A stretch of 45,130 bases of DNA from contig CASFBJ010000004.1 in assembly GCA_949292875.1 (NCBI GenBank), forward strand, positions 79,903 through 125,032. Direction: 5' to 3'. The notes beneath the pieces were generated by a model. The model did no database searches. It was not told the DNA's origin and worked only from the letters and a program-made list of their open reading frames with translations. The number at the start of each line of letters is the position of its first letter. The first letter of the stretch is position 1. This stretch comes from an uncultured Christensenella sp. Its GTDB lineage: Bacteria > Bacillota > Clostridia > Christensenellales > UBA1242. Both the position numbers and the translations under genes were made by a program. This document shows, in pieces, positions 22,622 through 32,246 of the stretch.

Positions 22622-25039
22622 ATGTTAGATAAGAAATACAACTTTGCAGAGAAAGAAGAAAAATGGCAACAGTATTGGCAAGATAATGACATTTACAAAT
22701 ATGATGAAAACAACTCTAAAACTATATACAGCATAGACACTCCGCCTCCAACTTGTAATGGTAATATACATATGGGGCATTTGTCATCTTATACACATAT
22801 AGAGATAATAGCAAGACATCATAGAATGAAAGGTGAAAGAGTCTATTTCCCTTTTGGATTTGATGACAATGGTTTGCCTACTGAAAGATATGTAGAAAAG
22901 AGAATAAAGAAAAAAGCACAAGATTTGCCTAGAGAAACATTTATAAATATCTGTTTGCAAGAAACTAAAAAACTAGAAGAAGATTTTTATGACTTATATA
23001 GAAAGGCTGGCTTTTCATGTGATTTTAAAGAGCATTATAGTAGTATTTCTCCTAGAACGCAGAAGATTTCACAGCATAGTTTTATAGACTTGTATAAAAA
23101 GGGGCTAATTTATCAAGCAGAAGCACCAACACTTTGGTGTACTGAGTGTGGGACTGCTTGTGCACAAGCCGAACTAGAAGATAAGGATATAGAAAGTTCT
23201 TTTAATTATCTTAAATTTTTCATATCTGGTACAAAAGAATATGTAGTTGTTGCAACTACTAGACCAGAAATGCTATGCGGTGTTGTTTGCGTATTTATCA
23301 ATCCTGATGATGAAAAAAATGCACATTTGTTAGGAAAAAAATTAGTCGTACCATATTTTAATTATGAAGTGCCTGTATACACTGATGAACTTGTAGATAT
23401 GCAAAAAGGTTCTGGTGTAGTTATGTGCTGTACTTTTGGGGATAATGTGGATAAAGATTGGCAAAGAATGCACAATCTTGAAATAAAGAAATGCTTTACA
23501 TTAGACGGAAAAATGACTGAACTTGCAAAAGATTTTGCAGGACTTGAGATTGTCGAGTGTAGAAAAGCAGTTATAGAGAAGTTAAAGGAACAAGATTTGC
23601 TTATAAAACAAGATAGCATTGTACATAGTGTATCTACTCATGAGAGATGCGGAACACCTATAGAGATAATGGTTAAAAAGCAATGGTTTATAGATGTTCT
23701 TAACCACAAAAAAGAACTATATGATGCTGGATTAAAGTTAAATTGGAATCCTAAAAACATGAGAGCAAGGTATCTTAACTGGGTTGAAAATCTTTCATGG
23801 AATTGGTGTATATCTAGACAAAGATTTTTTGGTGTGCCTTTCCCAGTATGGTACTGTGCAAAATGTGGAAAAGTAAAACTTGCAGAGATAGTAGATTTGC
23901 CTGTTGACCCACTAAAAGATAAAAGAGCAACTGCTTGTGAATGTGGTTGCACTGATTTTATAGGTGAGCAAGATGTAATGGATACATGGGCAACATCTTC
24001 ACTTACTCCGCAAATATGTACAGATTTAATTACGGGTAAGGGATTAGATGATAGTATGGTGCCTATGTCATTAAGACCTAATGCTCATGATAATATAAGA
24101 GTTTGGGATTTCTATACTATAGTTAAAAGTTTGTATCATTTTGGTAAGTTGCCATGGAAAGATTTGATGATTTCTGGTTATGTAACTTCTAGTGATGGTT
24201 CAAAACTTTCTAAGTCAAAATCAAATAGTTCATTTACTCCACAAGCAATTATAAAACAATATTCTGCAGATGTAACAAGATATTGGGCAGGAAATCTTAC
24301 ACTTGGTAGGGATACAGCATTTTCATTAGTAGAGTTTGAAAATGGTAAAAAACTTGTAAATAAGTTATGGAATGCAAGTAAATTTGTGCTTTCATTTTTG
24401 CAGGATTATGAGCCAAAGAAAATAGAACTTCTTCCTATGGATAGATATATATTAGACAAATATAGAGAGTTAAGTGTAAAATTTGTTTCATTTTTAGATA
24501 AATATGAATTTGCACTTGCTATAAATGAACTTGAAAAATATTTCTGGAATTTCTGCGATAACTACATTGAAATAGTTAAAAATAGATTGTATAAGCCAGA
24601 AATATATGGTGAAAAAGCAAAGGAAAGTGCACAGTATGCTTGTTTCTATGCTTTACTTGGTATGCTAAAAATGTTTGCTCCTATTTTACCTCATGTTACA
24701 GAGGAAATATATATGGATTATTTTGCAAAATTTGAAAATGCAAAATCTATACATATATCTAATTATCTAGACTTGGGTCAAGAATATGATAGCGAACTTA
24801 TAAAGAAAGGTGAAGCTATGGTAGACATAGTATCTAGAATAAGACAATTTAAGAGTGAAAGTAAGATTAGTCTTAAGACTGAAATAGAAAATGTAGATAT
24901 TTCTACTCCTTATGATGAGTTCTTTAATGAATGTGAACCAGATATTAAAGCGGTTACAGGTGTAAGAGAATTTAATGTAAAGAAAGCAGATGAGTTTGAG
25001 ATAAAATTTGGTAAAATTATAGAAGATGAAAATATATAA
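22622..25039 (+). CDS. valS: Valyl-tRNA synthetase, archaeal/rickettsial type
   Basis: 805 residues from the ATG at 22622, with GGAGG 6 nt upstream; an in-frame ATG at 22604 lies before the ribosome binding site and is rejected. Class I motifs are present: HMGH (50-53) for HIGH and KLSKS (near residue 526) for KMSKS. The FGFDDNGLPTER block and the two zinc knuckles (WCTECGTAC and, with the second, CAKCG...CECGC) are typical of the shorter archaeal-type ValRS that also occurs in Rickettsia and some uncultured bacteria. The editing (CP1) domain carries VVATTRPEMLCG. The C-terminal tRNA-binding coiled coil of bacterial ValRS is missing, as expected for this type. It charges tRNA(Val) in the cytoplasm. 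Strong promoter, short leader and dedicated terminator, so monocistronic. Confidence 0.93.
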   Translation: MLDKKYNFAEKEEKWQQYWQDNDIYKYDENNSKTIYSIDTPPPTCNGNIHMGHLSSYTHIEIIARHHRMKGERVYFPFGFDDNGLPTERYVEKRIKKKAQDLPRETFINICLQETKKLEEDFYDLYRKAGFSCDFKEHYSSISPRTQKISQHSFIDLYKKGLIYQAEAPTLWCTECGTACAQAELEDKDIESSFNYLKFFISGTKEYVVVATTRPEMLCGVVCVFINPDDEKNAHLLGKKLVVPYFNYEVPVYTDELVDMQKGSGVVMCCTFGDNVDKDWQRMHNLEIKKCFTLDGKMTELAKDFAGLEIVECRKAVIEKLKEQDLLIKQDSIVHSVSTHERCGTPIEIMVKKQWFIDVLNHKKELYDAGLKLNWNPKNMRARYLNWVENLSWNWCISRQRFFGVPFPVWYCAKCGKVKLAEIVDLPVDPLKDKRATACECGCTDFIGEQDVMDTWATSSLTPQICTDLITGKGLDDSMVPMSLRPNAHDNIRVWDFYTIVKSLYHFGKLPWKDLMISGYVTSSDGSKLSKSKSNSSFTPQAIIKQYSADVTRYWAGNLTLGRDTAFSLVEFENGKKLVNKLWNASKFVLSFLQDYEPKKIELLPMDRYILDKYRELSVKFVSFLDKYEFALAINELEKYFWNFCDNYIEIVKNRLYKPEIYGEKAKESAQYACFYALLGMLKMFAPILPHVTEEIYMDYFAKFENAKSIHISNYLDLGQEYDSELIKKGEAMVDIVSRIRQFKSESKISLKTEIENVDISTPYDEFFNECEPDIKAVTGVREFNVKKADEFEIKFGKIIEDENI

Positions 25040-25043
25040 AATT

Positions 25044-25072
25044 AGGGAAGTGCATAAAAACTTCCCTTTTTA
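25044..25072 (+). terminator. Intrinsic terminator after valS
   Basis: AGGGAAGT (25044-25051) pairs with ACTTCCCT (25060-25067), followed by five T. Confidence 0.92.
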
Positions 25073-25158
25073 TAATATAAAAATTATAAAATCACATACT
25101 AAAATTGAAAAAAATGTTAAATTTGAAAAAAATTTGAACTTTTTTGAACTTTTTATAA

Positions 25159-25188
25159 TTGAAATGCAAAGTTGCTTTGTGCTATAAT
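25159..25188 (+). promoter_or_regulatory. Extended -10 promoter for the YwaF-ABC operon
   Basis: TTGAAA (25159-25164), 18-bp spacer, perfect TATAAT (25183-25188) with extended TGC directly upstream. Confidence 0.72.
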
Positions 25189-25238
25189 AAATACACTTAG
25201 TGAAATAGAATCTAGATAAGTATACGATAGGTGTAAAA

Positions 25239-27866
25239 ATGTTGGTTTATTATTATCTTATTGCACTACTTTTGCCTTTAAGTTTAATAGGTGCATATTT
25301 TATATTTAGAAAAAAATTAGCTGGAAAGATTAGTGAAGATACTTTTTTGAAAGTTTTTTCTTTTTCACTAATTATAGTCTTTTTCTTTAGGTACATGAGT
25401 GGTAATGAGGCGCTTAATGGAATTATACATTTACAGACAAATCTTTTTGATAGTCCTGTGCTAACTGCTTTAAGTACTTTAAGCGTATGGTTCATGTATG
25501 CAACTATTTTGCTACTTGCTCTTTATCCTTTTTTCAAGTTTAGGGCAACTACAAATTTTGTAAAGTTTTTTGCTACAACTGTAGTTTTGTTAAACATAGG
25601 ACTTTTAAACTATAGCATTATCGGTGTTTGTGGTAACGGTGCTATGGAAACTTTTAGTTTTAGAGCACTCCTTATGTGTCTAGAACTAGGAATAAGCATA
25701 TTTTATTGTTTTTATGTTTGGTTTAAAAACTATATTACTGAAAAATGGAATTGGAAAGATTATATTAAATTTTTCTTGTGTCTATTTGGTATGCTACTTG
25801 CGACTATGCCTGCTTGGGTTCCTCAACTTTTCTTTGGATATTCAACAATTGATGATGAAGTTAAAGACTTATCTCAATGGCATCGTATATTTATCTATTT
25901 TGGTATTATTATTCCACTTGTTGTGTACTTTGCTTTTAAAAACAAAGACCAAAAGACAATTAAGTTTACTTTACTTTTTATGTCATTAGGTGCACTTATT
26001 ACATTTATGTGTAGTGCGAAATTTGAAACATGGTTAAATCCACTTCAATGGCCTATACACTTGTGTCATACTGCGATGTACATAGTGCCTTTGTGTCTAA
26101 TATTTAAATGGAAAAAACTATTTTATTTTACATTCTTCATAAATGTTTTAGGTGCTTTTCTAGCAATGGTTATGCCTAACACTACTGGTAATATGCTTAG
26201 TTATGAAATAATTAGATTTTGGAATAACCATTATATGGCATTCTTTATGCCTTTACTTGTTGTTGGACTTAAAGTTTATGAAAGACCAAAACTTAGAGAG
26301 TTTATATATTCTGCCATAGCGTTTACAGTTTATTTTGTCGCTATACTAATAATTAATGCTTGGTTTACAAACTATGGTGATTGTGATTTCTTCTTTACAA
26401 ACTCTGATTTTATTGCCGACAAACTAGGTAAATGGGCAGAAGATTTGCGTAATTATACACTTACATTCTGGATAGGTAATCTGCAATTTATATTTTATCC
26501 TGTTTATCAAGTATTGTTTTATTTGGTTTATATTCTTGCCGCTGCTGGCATGTGGTTTATATACGAACAAGCTTACAATTATGTAGATTTAATGGTTGAA
26601 ATGAATGCTAGAAAGAAAAAGTACAAAATGGAGGAATTGGCCCTTATGTCAAAATTAGATGGTAGAAGTATGAGTGAACCTTTGCACATGGAAAATGTAG
26701 ATAAACTCATATTGCATGACTTTACTAAACGATATGGTTCATCAAATGTTTTTGCAGTTAAAGATGCAAATCTTGAAGTTCACGCTGGAGAGATTTTTGG
26801 TTTCTTAGGACCTAATGGCGCTGGTAAAAGTACTATAATTAAAAGTATTGTAGGTATACAACCTATTACAGGCGGAAGTATAGAAGTTTGTGGTTATGAT
26901 GCAGACTTGCAAAGCATAGAAGCGAAAAAGCAAATAGGTTTCGTGCCTGACCATTATGCTCTATACGAAAAGTTGACCGGTAGAGAATACATTAATTATA
27001 TTGCAGATATCTATGAAGTTAGTGAACAAGATAGAAATGAAAGAATGCAAAAATATGTAAAACTATTTGAACTTGAAGGTGCTTTTGACAATCAAATGAA
27101 AACATACAGTCATGGTATGAAGCAAAAGATTGCTATTATGTCTGCGCTTATACATAATCCTAAAGTATGGATACTAGATGAACCACTAACAGGTCTAGAC
27201 CCTAATAGTATATTTCAAGTAAAAGAATGTATGAAGTTGCATGCTAAAGAAGGTAACATAGTATTTTTCTCTAGTCACATTATAGATGTTGTAGAAAGGA
27301 TATGTGATAGGATAGGCATAATAAAGAAAGGACAAATACAGTGCGTGAAGACTGTAGATGAAATACTACAAAATGGAACGCTAGAAGAATTTTATCTTAA
27401 CACTATAGAAAATACAGATGTAGAAGCAATAAAGGTAGACAAAGAAGTATTAAAACAAGAAGCAAAAGATAAAAGAGCAACTACTAAAGAACAAAGGGCA
27501 GAGTTAAGAAAGGAAAGACAAGAGAGAAGAAAGGCAAGAAAAGAAGCAAAGCAAAAAGCAAAAGAAGAGAAAAGACTTGCCAAAGAAAAAGGCATACAGC
27601 AAAATGAAGATGCTTTAGTAGATAAAGAAGCGACAAATGAATTAGAAGAAAAAGCAATTAATAATGCAGATATAATCATAGATAAAAAAGAAGAAGTAAA
27701 AGAAAATATAAAAGAAGAAGTTGCTCCTAAAGAAACAACTTCAAATGCCACAAAAAAGAAAACAACAACTAAAAACAAAACGACGAGTGCAAAAAGTTCA
27801 AATACATCTAAAAGTACATCTACTAAGTCAAAAAATAGTAAAACAAATAAAGATGCAGGTAAATAA
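25239..27866 (+). CDS. YwaF-like integral membrane domain fused to ABC ATPase with K/E/T-rich tail
   Basis: 875 residues in three parts. Residues 1-455 hold about ten to twelve hydrophobic helices with the YwaF/TIGR02206 hallmark QWPIHLCHTAMYIVPL (near 270) and the later FINVLGAFLAMVMPN and RFWNNHYMAFFMPLL blocks. Residues about 495-730 are an ABC-2-type ATPase: Walker A GPNGAGKST (near 524), signature YSHGMKQK (near 624), Walker B WILDEPLTGLDP, H-loop FSSHII. Residues about 735-875 are a low-complexity tail, first alternating K/E/R then K/T/S-rich. YwaF proteins have no established function; the eukaryotic relative TMEM164 is an acyltransferase, an uncertain guide here. The permease starts 3 nt downstream, so the ATPase probably powers it and the membrane domain may supply or modify cargo. 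AGGTG precedes the ATG. Confidence 0.88.
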   Translation: MLVYYYLIALLLPLSLIGAYFIFRKKLAGKISEDTFLKVFSFSLIIVFFFRYMSGNEALNGIIHLQTNLFDSPVLTALSTLSVWFMYATILLLALYPFFKFRATTNFVKFFATTVVLLNIGLLNYSIIGVCGNGAMETFSFRALLMCLELGISIFYCFYVWFKNYITEKWNWKDYIKFFLCLFGMLLATMPAWVPQLFFGYSTIDDEVKDLSQWHRIFIYFGIIIPLVVYFAFKNKDQKTIKFTLLFMSLGALITFMCSAKFETWLNPLQWPIHLCHTAMYIVPLCLIFKWKKLFYFTFFINVLGAFLAMVMPNTTGNMLSYEIIRFWNNHYMAFFMPLLVVGLKVYERPKLREFIYSAIAFTVYFVAILIINAWFTNYGDCDFFFTNSDFIADKLGKWAEDLRNYTLTFWIGNLQFIFYPVYQVLFYLVYILAAAGMWFIYEQAYNYVDLMVEMNARKKKYKMEELALMSKLDGRSMSEPLHMENVDKLILHDFTKRYGSSNVFAVKDANLEVHAGEIFGFLGPNGAGKSTIIKSIVGIQPITGGSIEVCGYDADLQSIEAKKQIGFVPDHYALYEKLTGREYINYIADIYEVSEQDRNERMQKYVKLFELEGAFDNQMKTYSHGMKQKIAIMSALIHNPKVWILDEPLTGLDPNSIFQVKECMKLHAKEGNIVFFSSHIIDVVERICDRIGIIKKGQIQCVKTVDEILQNGTLEEFYLNTIENTDVEAIKVDKEVLKQEAKDKRATTKEQRAELRKERQERRKARKEAKQKAKEEKRLAKEKGIQQNEDALVDKEATNELEEKAINNADIIIDKKEEVKENIKEEVAPKETTSNATKKKTTTKNKTTSAKSSNTSKSTSTKSKNSKTNKDAGK

Positions 27867-27869
27867 GCT

Positions 27870-29519
27870 ATGAATGTAAAACTAAATGCACTTGTTATGA
27901 TGCAATTAAAAGATAAGGTAGACATGAGTTTTCTTTCAAGCACAAAGAAAACTATATCTAAAATTGTTTTAAGTATAGTTGCATTAGCAGTTGTAACTGC
28001 TGTTATATATGTACTATTTTTGTTAGCCAAAATGTTAAATGTCTTTTCATTAGTTGGTATCATACCAACATCAGTTGTAGTTGTAATATTTACAGTAATG
28101 ATGATATTATCCATTCTTACTTGTACTTATTCGCTTATGAAAAATCTGTACTTTGCAAAAGACAATCAAGTATTACTTACTTTACCAGTTTCAACAAATG
28201 CACTTTTTGCTTCTAAAATAATAGTATACTATTTATATGAACTTATAAAAAATCTTTACTTCTTATTTCCACTGTTTTTTGCTTACGGATTAATATCTGG
28301 AATGCCTATATACTATTATTTGTGGATGCCTGTATGTATAATTATTATTTCTGCTTTGCCTGTATGTATAGGTGCATTACTTTCTATATTTGCTATGTTT
28401 ATTGCATTGTTTTTAAGAAATTTTTCAGTTATAAAATGGATAATTTTTGCAGGTTTGGTAGCTTTTGGTATATACATAGTTGTTTCACTTATTAACCTAA
28501 TACCTGAGAACTTAGATATAGTAGGTAGTTGGGGAACTATGTTTTGGGAAATACAAGATTTCTTAAAAAACTTTACACAAATATTTTATCCTTTTACTAT
28601 GATTGTAACTATGGTAGTGGGATATATGTCTGGGCTTGTTCATGTAATTTTTAGTTTAAATACATTTATTACATTATCAATTCTAATAGGTACTATAGCA
28701 TTATGTTTAGCGTTATCTTTCATTATATCTAAACCATTATTTTGTAAGATGGCGGCAAAACCTTTTGAATATAAGAAAAAGATTATAGATGAACAAAAGA
28801 AAAATAAAGCGAGAAAACCTTTTGCATCTATGGTTCGTATAGACAATATGGTACTAGCAAGAACAGCAGAAGATGCATATAGTATACTTGGCGTTGCTAT
28901 ATGTATGCCTATACTTATATTACTTTTAAATTCGCTTTATGCTGCGATGAGTACAAGACTACTTGGAGATATGATGATAGTTTCAGCAAATCTTTTAGTA
29001 ATAAGTCTTATTGCACTTGCTAGCAACAATAGAATAGCAAGCATATTTTCAAAAGAAGGCGCAGCAAGTTATTTAATTAAGACAAGACCTGTAAATTATC
29101 ATAAAAGTTTAATTGCAAAAGTTATTTCTTCTGCAATAGTAATAATTATTGCAATTATTGCTACGGTAGCAATCTTTAAAAATTTTAATGGTCTTTCTGT
29201 ATTTGATACTATTCTTTTTGGACTTACCATTGTATTTTTGTACATATCTCATATGCTTTGGAGTGCAGAAATGGATGTAATGAATCCGCAATCTGCACAA
29301 TATGCAACTACAGGTACGCATGTAAGTAACCCTAATGAAACAAAGTCTAGTATAGCTATGTTTGGTATGGCTTTCCTATTCTTTGGTATATCTCTATTTT
29401 TGAGTATAGAAAATCCAAGTACTGTTTGGATAAAAGTAAGTTTGGTGGCACTTGCTTTTATGGTATACAGAATATGGTCATTCTATAATAAAGTAAAATA
29501 TTTCTATAAGGACAAATAA
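27870..29519 (+). CDS. ABC-2-type exporter permease
   Basis: 549 residues with about twelve hydrophobic helices in two bundles, split by a cytoplasmic basic loop (FEYKKKIIDEQKKNKARKPF, about 310-330). The segment DNQVLLTLPVSTNALFASKIIVYYLYE is typical of the large ABC-2 exporter permease family (PF16949-like); see also the PLFFAYGLISGMP block. The first codon is 3 nt after the stop of the YwaF-ABC gene and its own stop is 1 nt before the next gene, so the three are translationally coupled. It should form the channel for the upstream ATPase. Substrate is unknown; the surface proteins encoded downstream are candidates for partners rather than cargo because one carries its own Sec-type lipoprotein signal. 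Confidence 0.88.
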   Translation: MNVKLNALVMMQLKDKVDMSFLSSTKKTISKIVLSIVALAVVTAVIYVLFLLAKMLNVFSLVGIIPTSVVVVIFTVMMILSILTCTYSLMKNLYFAKDNQVLLTLPVSTNALFASKIIVYYLYELIKNLYFLFPLFFAYGLISGMPIYYYLWMPVCIIIISALPVCIGALLSIFAMFIALFLRNFSVIKWIIFAGLVAFGIYIVVSLINLIPENLDIVGSWGTMFWEIQDFLKNFTQIFYPFTMIVTMVVGYMSGLVHVIFSLNTFITLSILIGTIALCLALSFIISKPLFCKMAAKPFEYKKKIIDEQKKNKARKPFASMVRIDNMVLARTAEDAYSILGVAICMPILILLLNSLYAAMSTRLLGDMMIVSANLLVISLIALASNNRIASIFSKEGAASYLIKTRPVNYHKSLIAKVISSAIVIIIAIIATVAIFKNFNGLSVFDTILFGLTIVFLYISHMLWSAEMDVMNPQSAQYATTGTHVSNPNETKSSIAMFGMAFLFFGISLFLSIENPSTVWIKVSLVALAFMVYRIWSFYNKVKYFYKDK

Positions 29520-29520
29520 A

Positions 29521-29934
29521 ATGAAAAAGTCGGTTATTATAATTATAGGTGTTATATACATTGCTTCTATTGTTTTGATTGGTTTTTTAGGTATGAAGAT
29601 AACATCATACGATGAAATATTTTATGTGAATAAAATAGAGTGTATAAATGAAAACGCAGTTGCAAAAGAAGATGGAAGTAAGAGTATAGAATTTATATAC
29701 GATGAAAATTTGCCACCAGAAGAAAATGTTGTTCAAATATTTTGGAAAGTTTATCCAGAAGATGCGACAAATAGGCGAGTAGAATTTATGTATGATAAAG
29801 CAAGTAAAGTAGGTTATGTAGATAACAATGGTAGAGTGTGGTTAAAGAGAGTTGGTACACTTACTGTGCAAATAAAGAGTACAGATGGAAGTAATATTAT
29901 TCAAATAGTAAAAATTATTTCTAAAGCACTATGA
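29521..29934 (+). CDS. Membrane-anchored Ig-like (Big_2-type) protein
   Basis: 137 residues. One N-terminal hydrophobic anchor (KKSVIIIIGVIYIASIVLIGF) is followed by a single extracytoplasmic beta domain. The block KVYPEDATNRRVEFMYDKAS, then VGYVDNNGRVWLKRVGTLTVQI, matches the Big_2-type bacterial Ig fold. There is no lipobox cysteine and no sorting signal, so it probably stays anchored by its N-terminal helix. The start codon is one base after the permease stop, and the gene lacks its own clear ribosome binding site, implying coupling. It ends in UGA. It likely contacts the exporter or its exported product at the outer face of the membrane. Confidence 0.75.
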   Translation: MKKSVIIIIGVIYIASIVLIGFLGMKITSYDEIFYVNKIECINENAVAKEDGSKSIEFIYDENLPPEENVVQIFWKVYPEDATNRRVEFMYDKASKVGYVDNNGRVWLKRVGTLTVQIKSTDGSNIIQIVKIISKAL

Positions 29935-30006
29935 TGTACATAATAAATATCTTATCAACAGTGAAAAACTGAGAAAATATTCAAATAATTTAAAGGAGAA
30001 AAAAAT

Positions 30007-32154
30007 ATGAATAAAACAGCAAAAGCATTTTCATTTGTTTTAATAGCGTGCATTATGTTAGTTGGTTTCGTTGCTTGTGGTAGTGAAATTTCTAAAATCT
30101 ATCTTAAAGCTGGAAGTATGGATACCACTATTGTTGTAGGTACGCAATTAGATACAAGTAATGCAATAATAGTAGTTGAATATGAAGATGGAAGTAAATC
30201 AGAAATAAAAGCAAAAGAAGATAGTGAGGTTAAGTTTAGTCAAGTGGATACTTCTGAAATAGGTATACAAGAATTAACAATCACTTATAAAGAAAAAACT
30301 TATAAAGTAGACATTAAAATAGTAAACGAGGGAGAAGAAAAATATACTATTTTAGGTGTAGAAAAACCTTTATTTATAACAAATCATGAGGCTAATAAAG
30401 CTGAAAAAATAGATAATCCAAATACTGCAGAAGATGAAAGCGAATATTCATTTTTGGTAAATGATTCTGCATATAAAGTAGGAGATGATAATCCTTTTGT
30501 TTTATATCCTAACATAACTGCAGAAAATAGCGAAGGTGAAGATGTGACTTTAACTAGTGGCATCGCTATAGATGTTAAGGTAAGCATGAAAAATAAAGAA
30601 GGTATCTTTGAAGATGTAACCAATAATTCTACATATATTGAAGATATTGATTATGACAAATCTAGTGTAGATTTTACTTCTGAAGCGATAGGTAAAACAT
30701 TTAAAATGGAGGTTTTTCCTTTATCATGGGCTTATCCAGAAGATGCTGTTATATTGGAGTTTGAAGTTGTAGATGGTTGGAATGGTTACAATGTTTATGA
30801 TTTAAGCAGATTAAACAATATTCCTGACCAATACAATCCAGCGACTGCAGCAATAAAACAAGGTTGGATTGATTATAAAGAAGAACACAATATTGTAAAT
30901 GGTAAAATAAATGGTTTTATTTTGCATAACAATATTACTATTACAGATGAAGACTTGCCAGAAGCCTTGTTTATGCAAGACGGTTCATTATTGAATAGGA
31001 TATCTATATATGCTTTACATACTAATGAGGGAGAAACATTTAGTTTTTATGGAAATTATTTCAATATAGATGCTAGTCAAATAACAAAAACTGTAGTTAG
31101 TGGTACAGAAGGTGAAACTTCTCATTCAGCATTATTAGGCTTTGGTGGAGACAATCATAACTCAAGTAGTGTTAAACAAGGTAATACATACATAGAAAAT
31201 ATTAGTTTTAGAGGAAATTCTAAAAAATCTGAAGATGCAGATATGGCAGGTGGAATGTTTTTAACAAATCAAAGTCAACAAAATTTGACTATAAACAATA
31301 TCATTTCTACTGCTTTTCAAACTCAGATAGTTGCTACTCACAATAAAGAAAATTATAATAATACTATTCATATAAATAAATCTAAAATGTACGATTGCTA
31401 TAGTACTATGTTATATCTATGGGCTGTAAAAAATACTTATATAAATGACTGTATCTTAAAAAGAGCAGGCGGACCTCTTATTATGTCTGTTCATGTAAAC
31501 CCTGAACACGCAGGAAATGAAGAACATTATTCAAATGTTACAGTTCAAAATAGTGTTGTGGAAAACTGGGTTGCAGGAACTGAAGCTTGGTTTGCAAATT
31601 ATGAAGGAACAACTGCTTTGGTTGCAAGCATAAAGTCGATGAGTGCATTGTTTGAAGGAACTTCAAATGCTCTAATAGGTGCTGGTTTAATAACAAAAGG
31701 TAAAACTTTTGTAGATAAAACTAAAGGCGTTGCTGATGGACTTGTAAACTTTATGGGTATAGTAATGGCAGATGACCCATTGCAAACAGTCGCACCAGTA
31801 AATGGAACTATTGTATTTAAAAATGCAGAAGGTGAAGTTGTAAATACTTTAAATTGTGCTGAAGAAACTTTAAGAGCAAATGTATCTGTTACTGGAACAC
31901 TTCTTCCATATTTCCAATCTTCCACTCAATCCAATGCAGATGGAATTAAACAATATGTTACAATATTAACTGATGAAGGTGGTACTGCTAAAGGTTTAGG
32001 TAAATTGACAGAAAAAGGAATAGTTGAATTTGTACAAAATTCTACAACAGAGGAAAAGAAGAGTTTCTTTAGTGGAGATTACTTGAATCTTTATGCTAAT
32101 GGTGCAGGTTTAGGTGTAATGATTCAATACTTAGATTATCCTGCAGAAGCTTAA
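30007..32154 (+). CDS. Lipoprotein with Ig-like domains and parallel beta-helix region
   Basis: 715 residues, AAAGGAG before the ATG. Signal peptide with lipobox FVAC (lipidated C24). Residues about 30-108 form a Big_3/Big_4-like domain (VVGTQLDTSNAIIVVEYEDGS, then VDTSEIGIQELTITYKEKTYKV). A second beta domain follows (about 115-265). Residues about 380-530 show the short strand-turn pattern of a right-handed parallel beta-helix (YIENISFRGN, NLTINNIIST, NTIHINKSKMYDC, NTYINDCILKRAGG, NVTVQNSVVENW). Such helices usually bind or cleave polysaccharide, but I see no catalytic residues I can assign. The rest is mixed. It is 72 nt after the Ig-like anchor gene, with no terminator between, so it may be the last gene of the ABC operon, and a very GC-rich terminator follows. 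Confidence 0.82.
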   Translation: MNKTAKAFSFVLIACIMLVGFVACGSEISKIYLKAGSMDTTIVVGTQLDTSNAIIVVEYEDGSKSEIKAKEDSEVKFSQVDTSEIGIQELTITYKEKTYKVDIKIVNEGEEKYTILGVEKPLFITNHEANKAEKIDNPNTAEDESEYSFLVNDSAYKVGDDNPFVLYPNITAENSEGEDVTLTSGIAIDVKVSMKNKEGIFEDVTNNSTYIEDIDYDKSSVDFTSEAIGKTFKMEVFPLSWAYPEDAVILEFEVVDGWNGYNVYDLSRLNNIPDQYNPATAAIKQGWIDYKEEHNIVNGKINGFILHNNITITDEDLPEALFMQDGSLLNRISIYALHTNEGETFSFYGNYFNIDASQITKTVVSGTEGETSHSALLGFGGDNHNSSSVKQGNTYIENISFRGNSKKSEDADMAGGMFLTNQSQQNLTINNIISTAFQTQIVATHNKENYNNTIHINKSKMYDCYSTMLYLWAVKNTYINDCILKRAGGPLIMSVHVNPEHAGNEEHYSNVTVQNSVVENWVAGTEAWFANYEGTTALVASIKSMSALFEGTSNALIGAGLITKGKTFVDKTKGVADGLVNFMGIVMADDPLQTVAPVNGTIVFKNAEGEVVNTLNCAEETLRANVSVTGTLLPYFQSSTQSNADGIKQYVTILTDEGGTAKGLGKLTEKGIVEFVQNSTTEEKKSFFSGDYLNLYANGAGLGVMIQYLDYPAEA

Positions 32155-32198
32155 TAAATAATAAATATGAAATTTTAGTTTACAATCATATAAAAAAG

Positions 32199-32225
32199 TA
32201 ACCCCCAGCGATAACTGGGGGTTTT
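32199..32225 (+). terminator. GC-rich intrinsic terminator closing the YwaF-ABC operon
   Basis: AACCCCCAG/CTGGGGGTT stem with a CGATAA loop, then a T-rich tail. The stem is far richer in G and C than its surroundings. Confidence 0.9.
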
Positions 32226-32246
32226 GTTATAAGTATACAATATAAT

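Noticed and set aside
22438..22632. 64-codon hydrophobic frame before valS
   Set aside because: It covers the valS promoter, ribosome binding site and start; no initiation site; F/Y/I-rich composition comes from T-rich sequence.
27392..28114. 240-codon frame antisense to the YwaF-ABC tail
   Set aside because: It mirrors the low-complexity lysine-rich tail, giving a meaningless F/L/S-rich protein.
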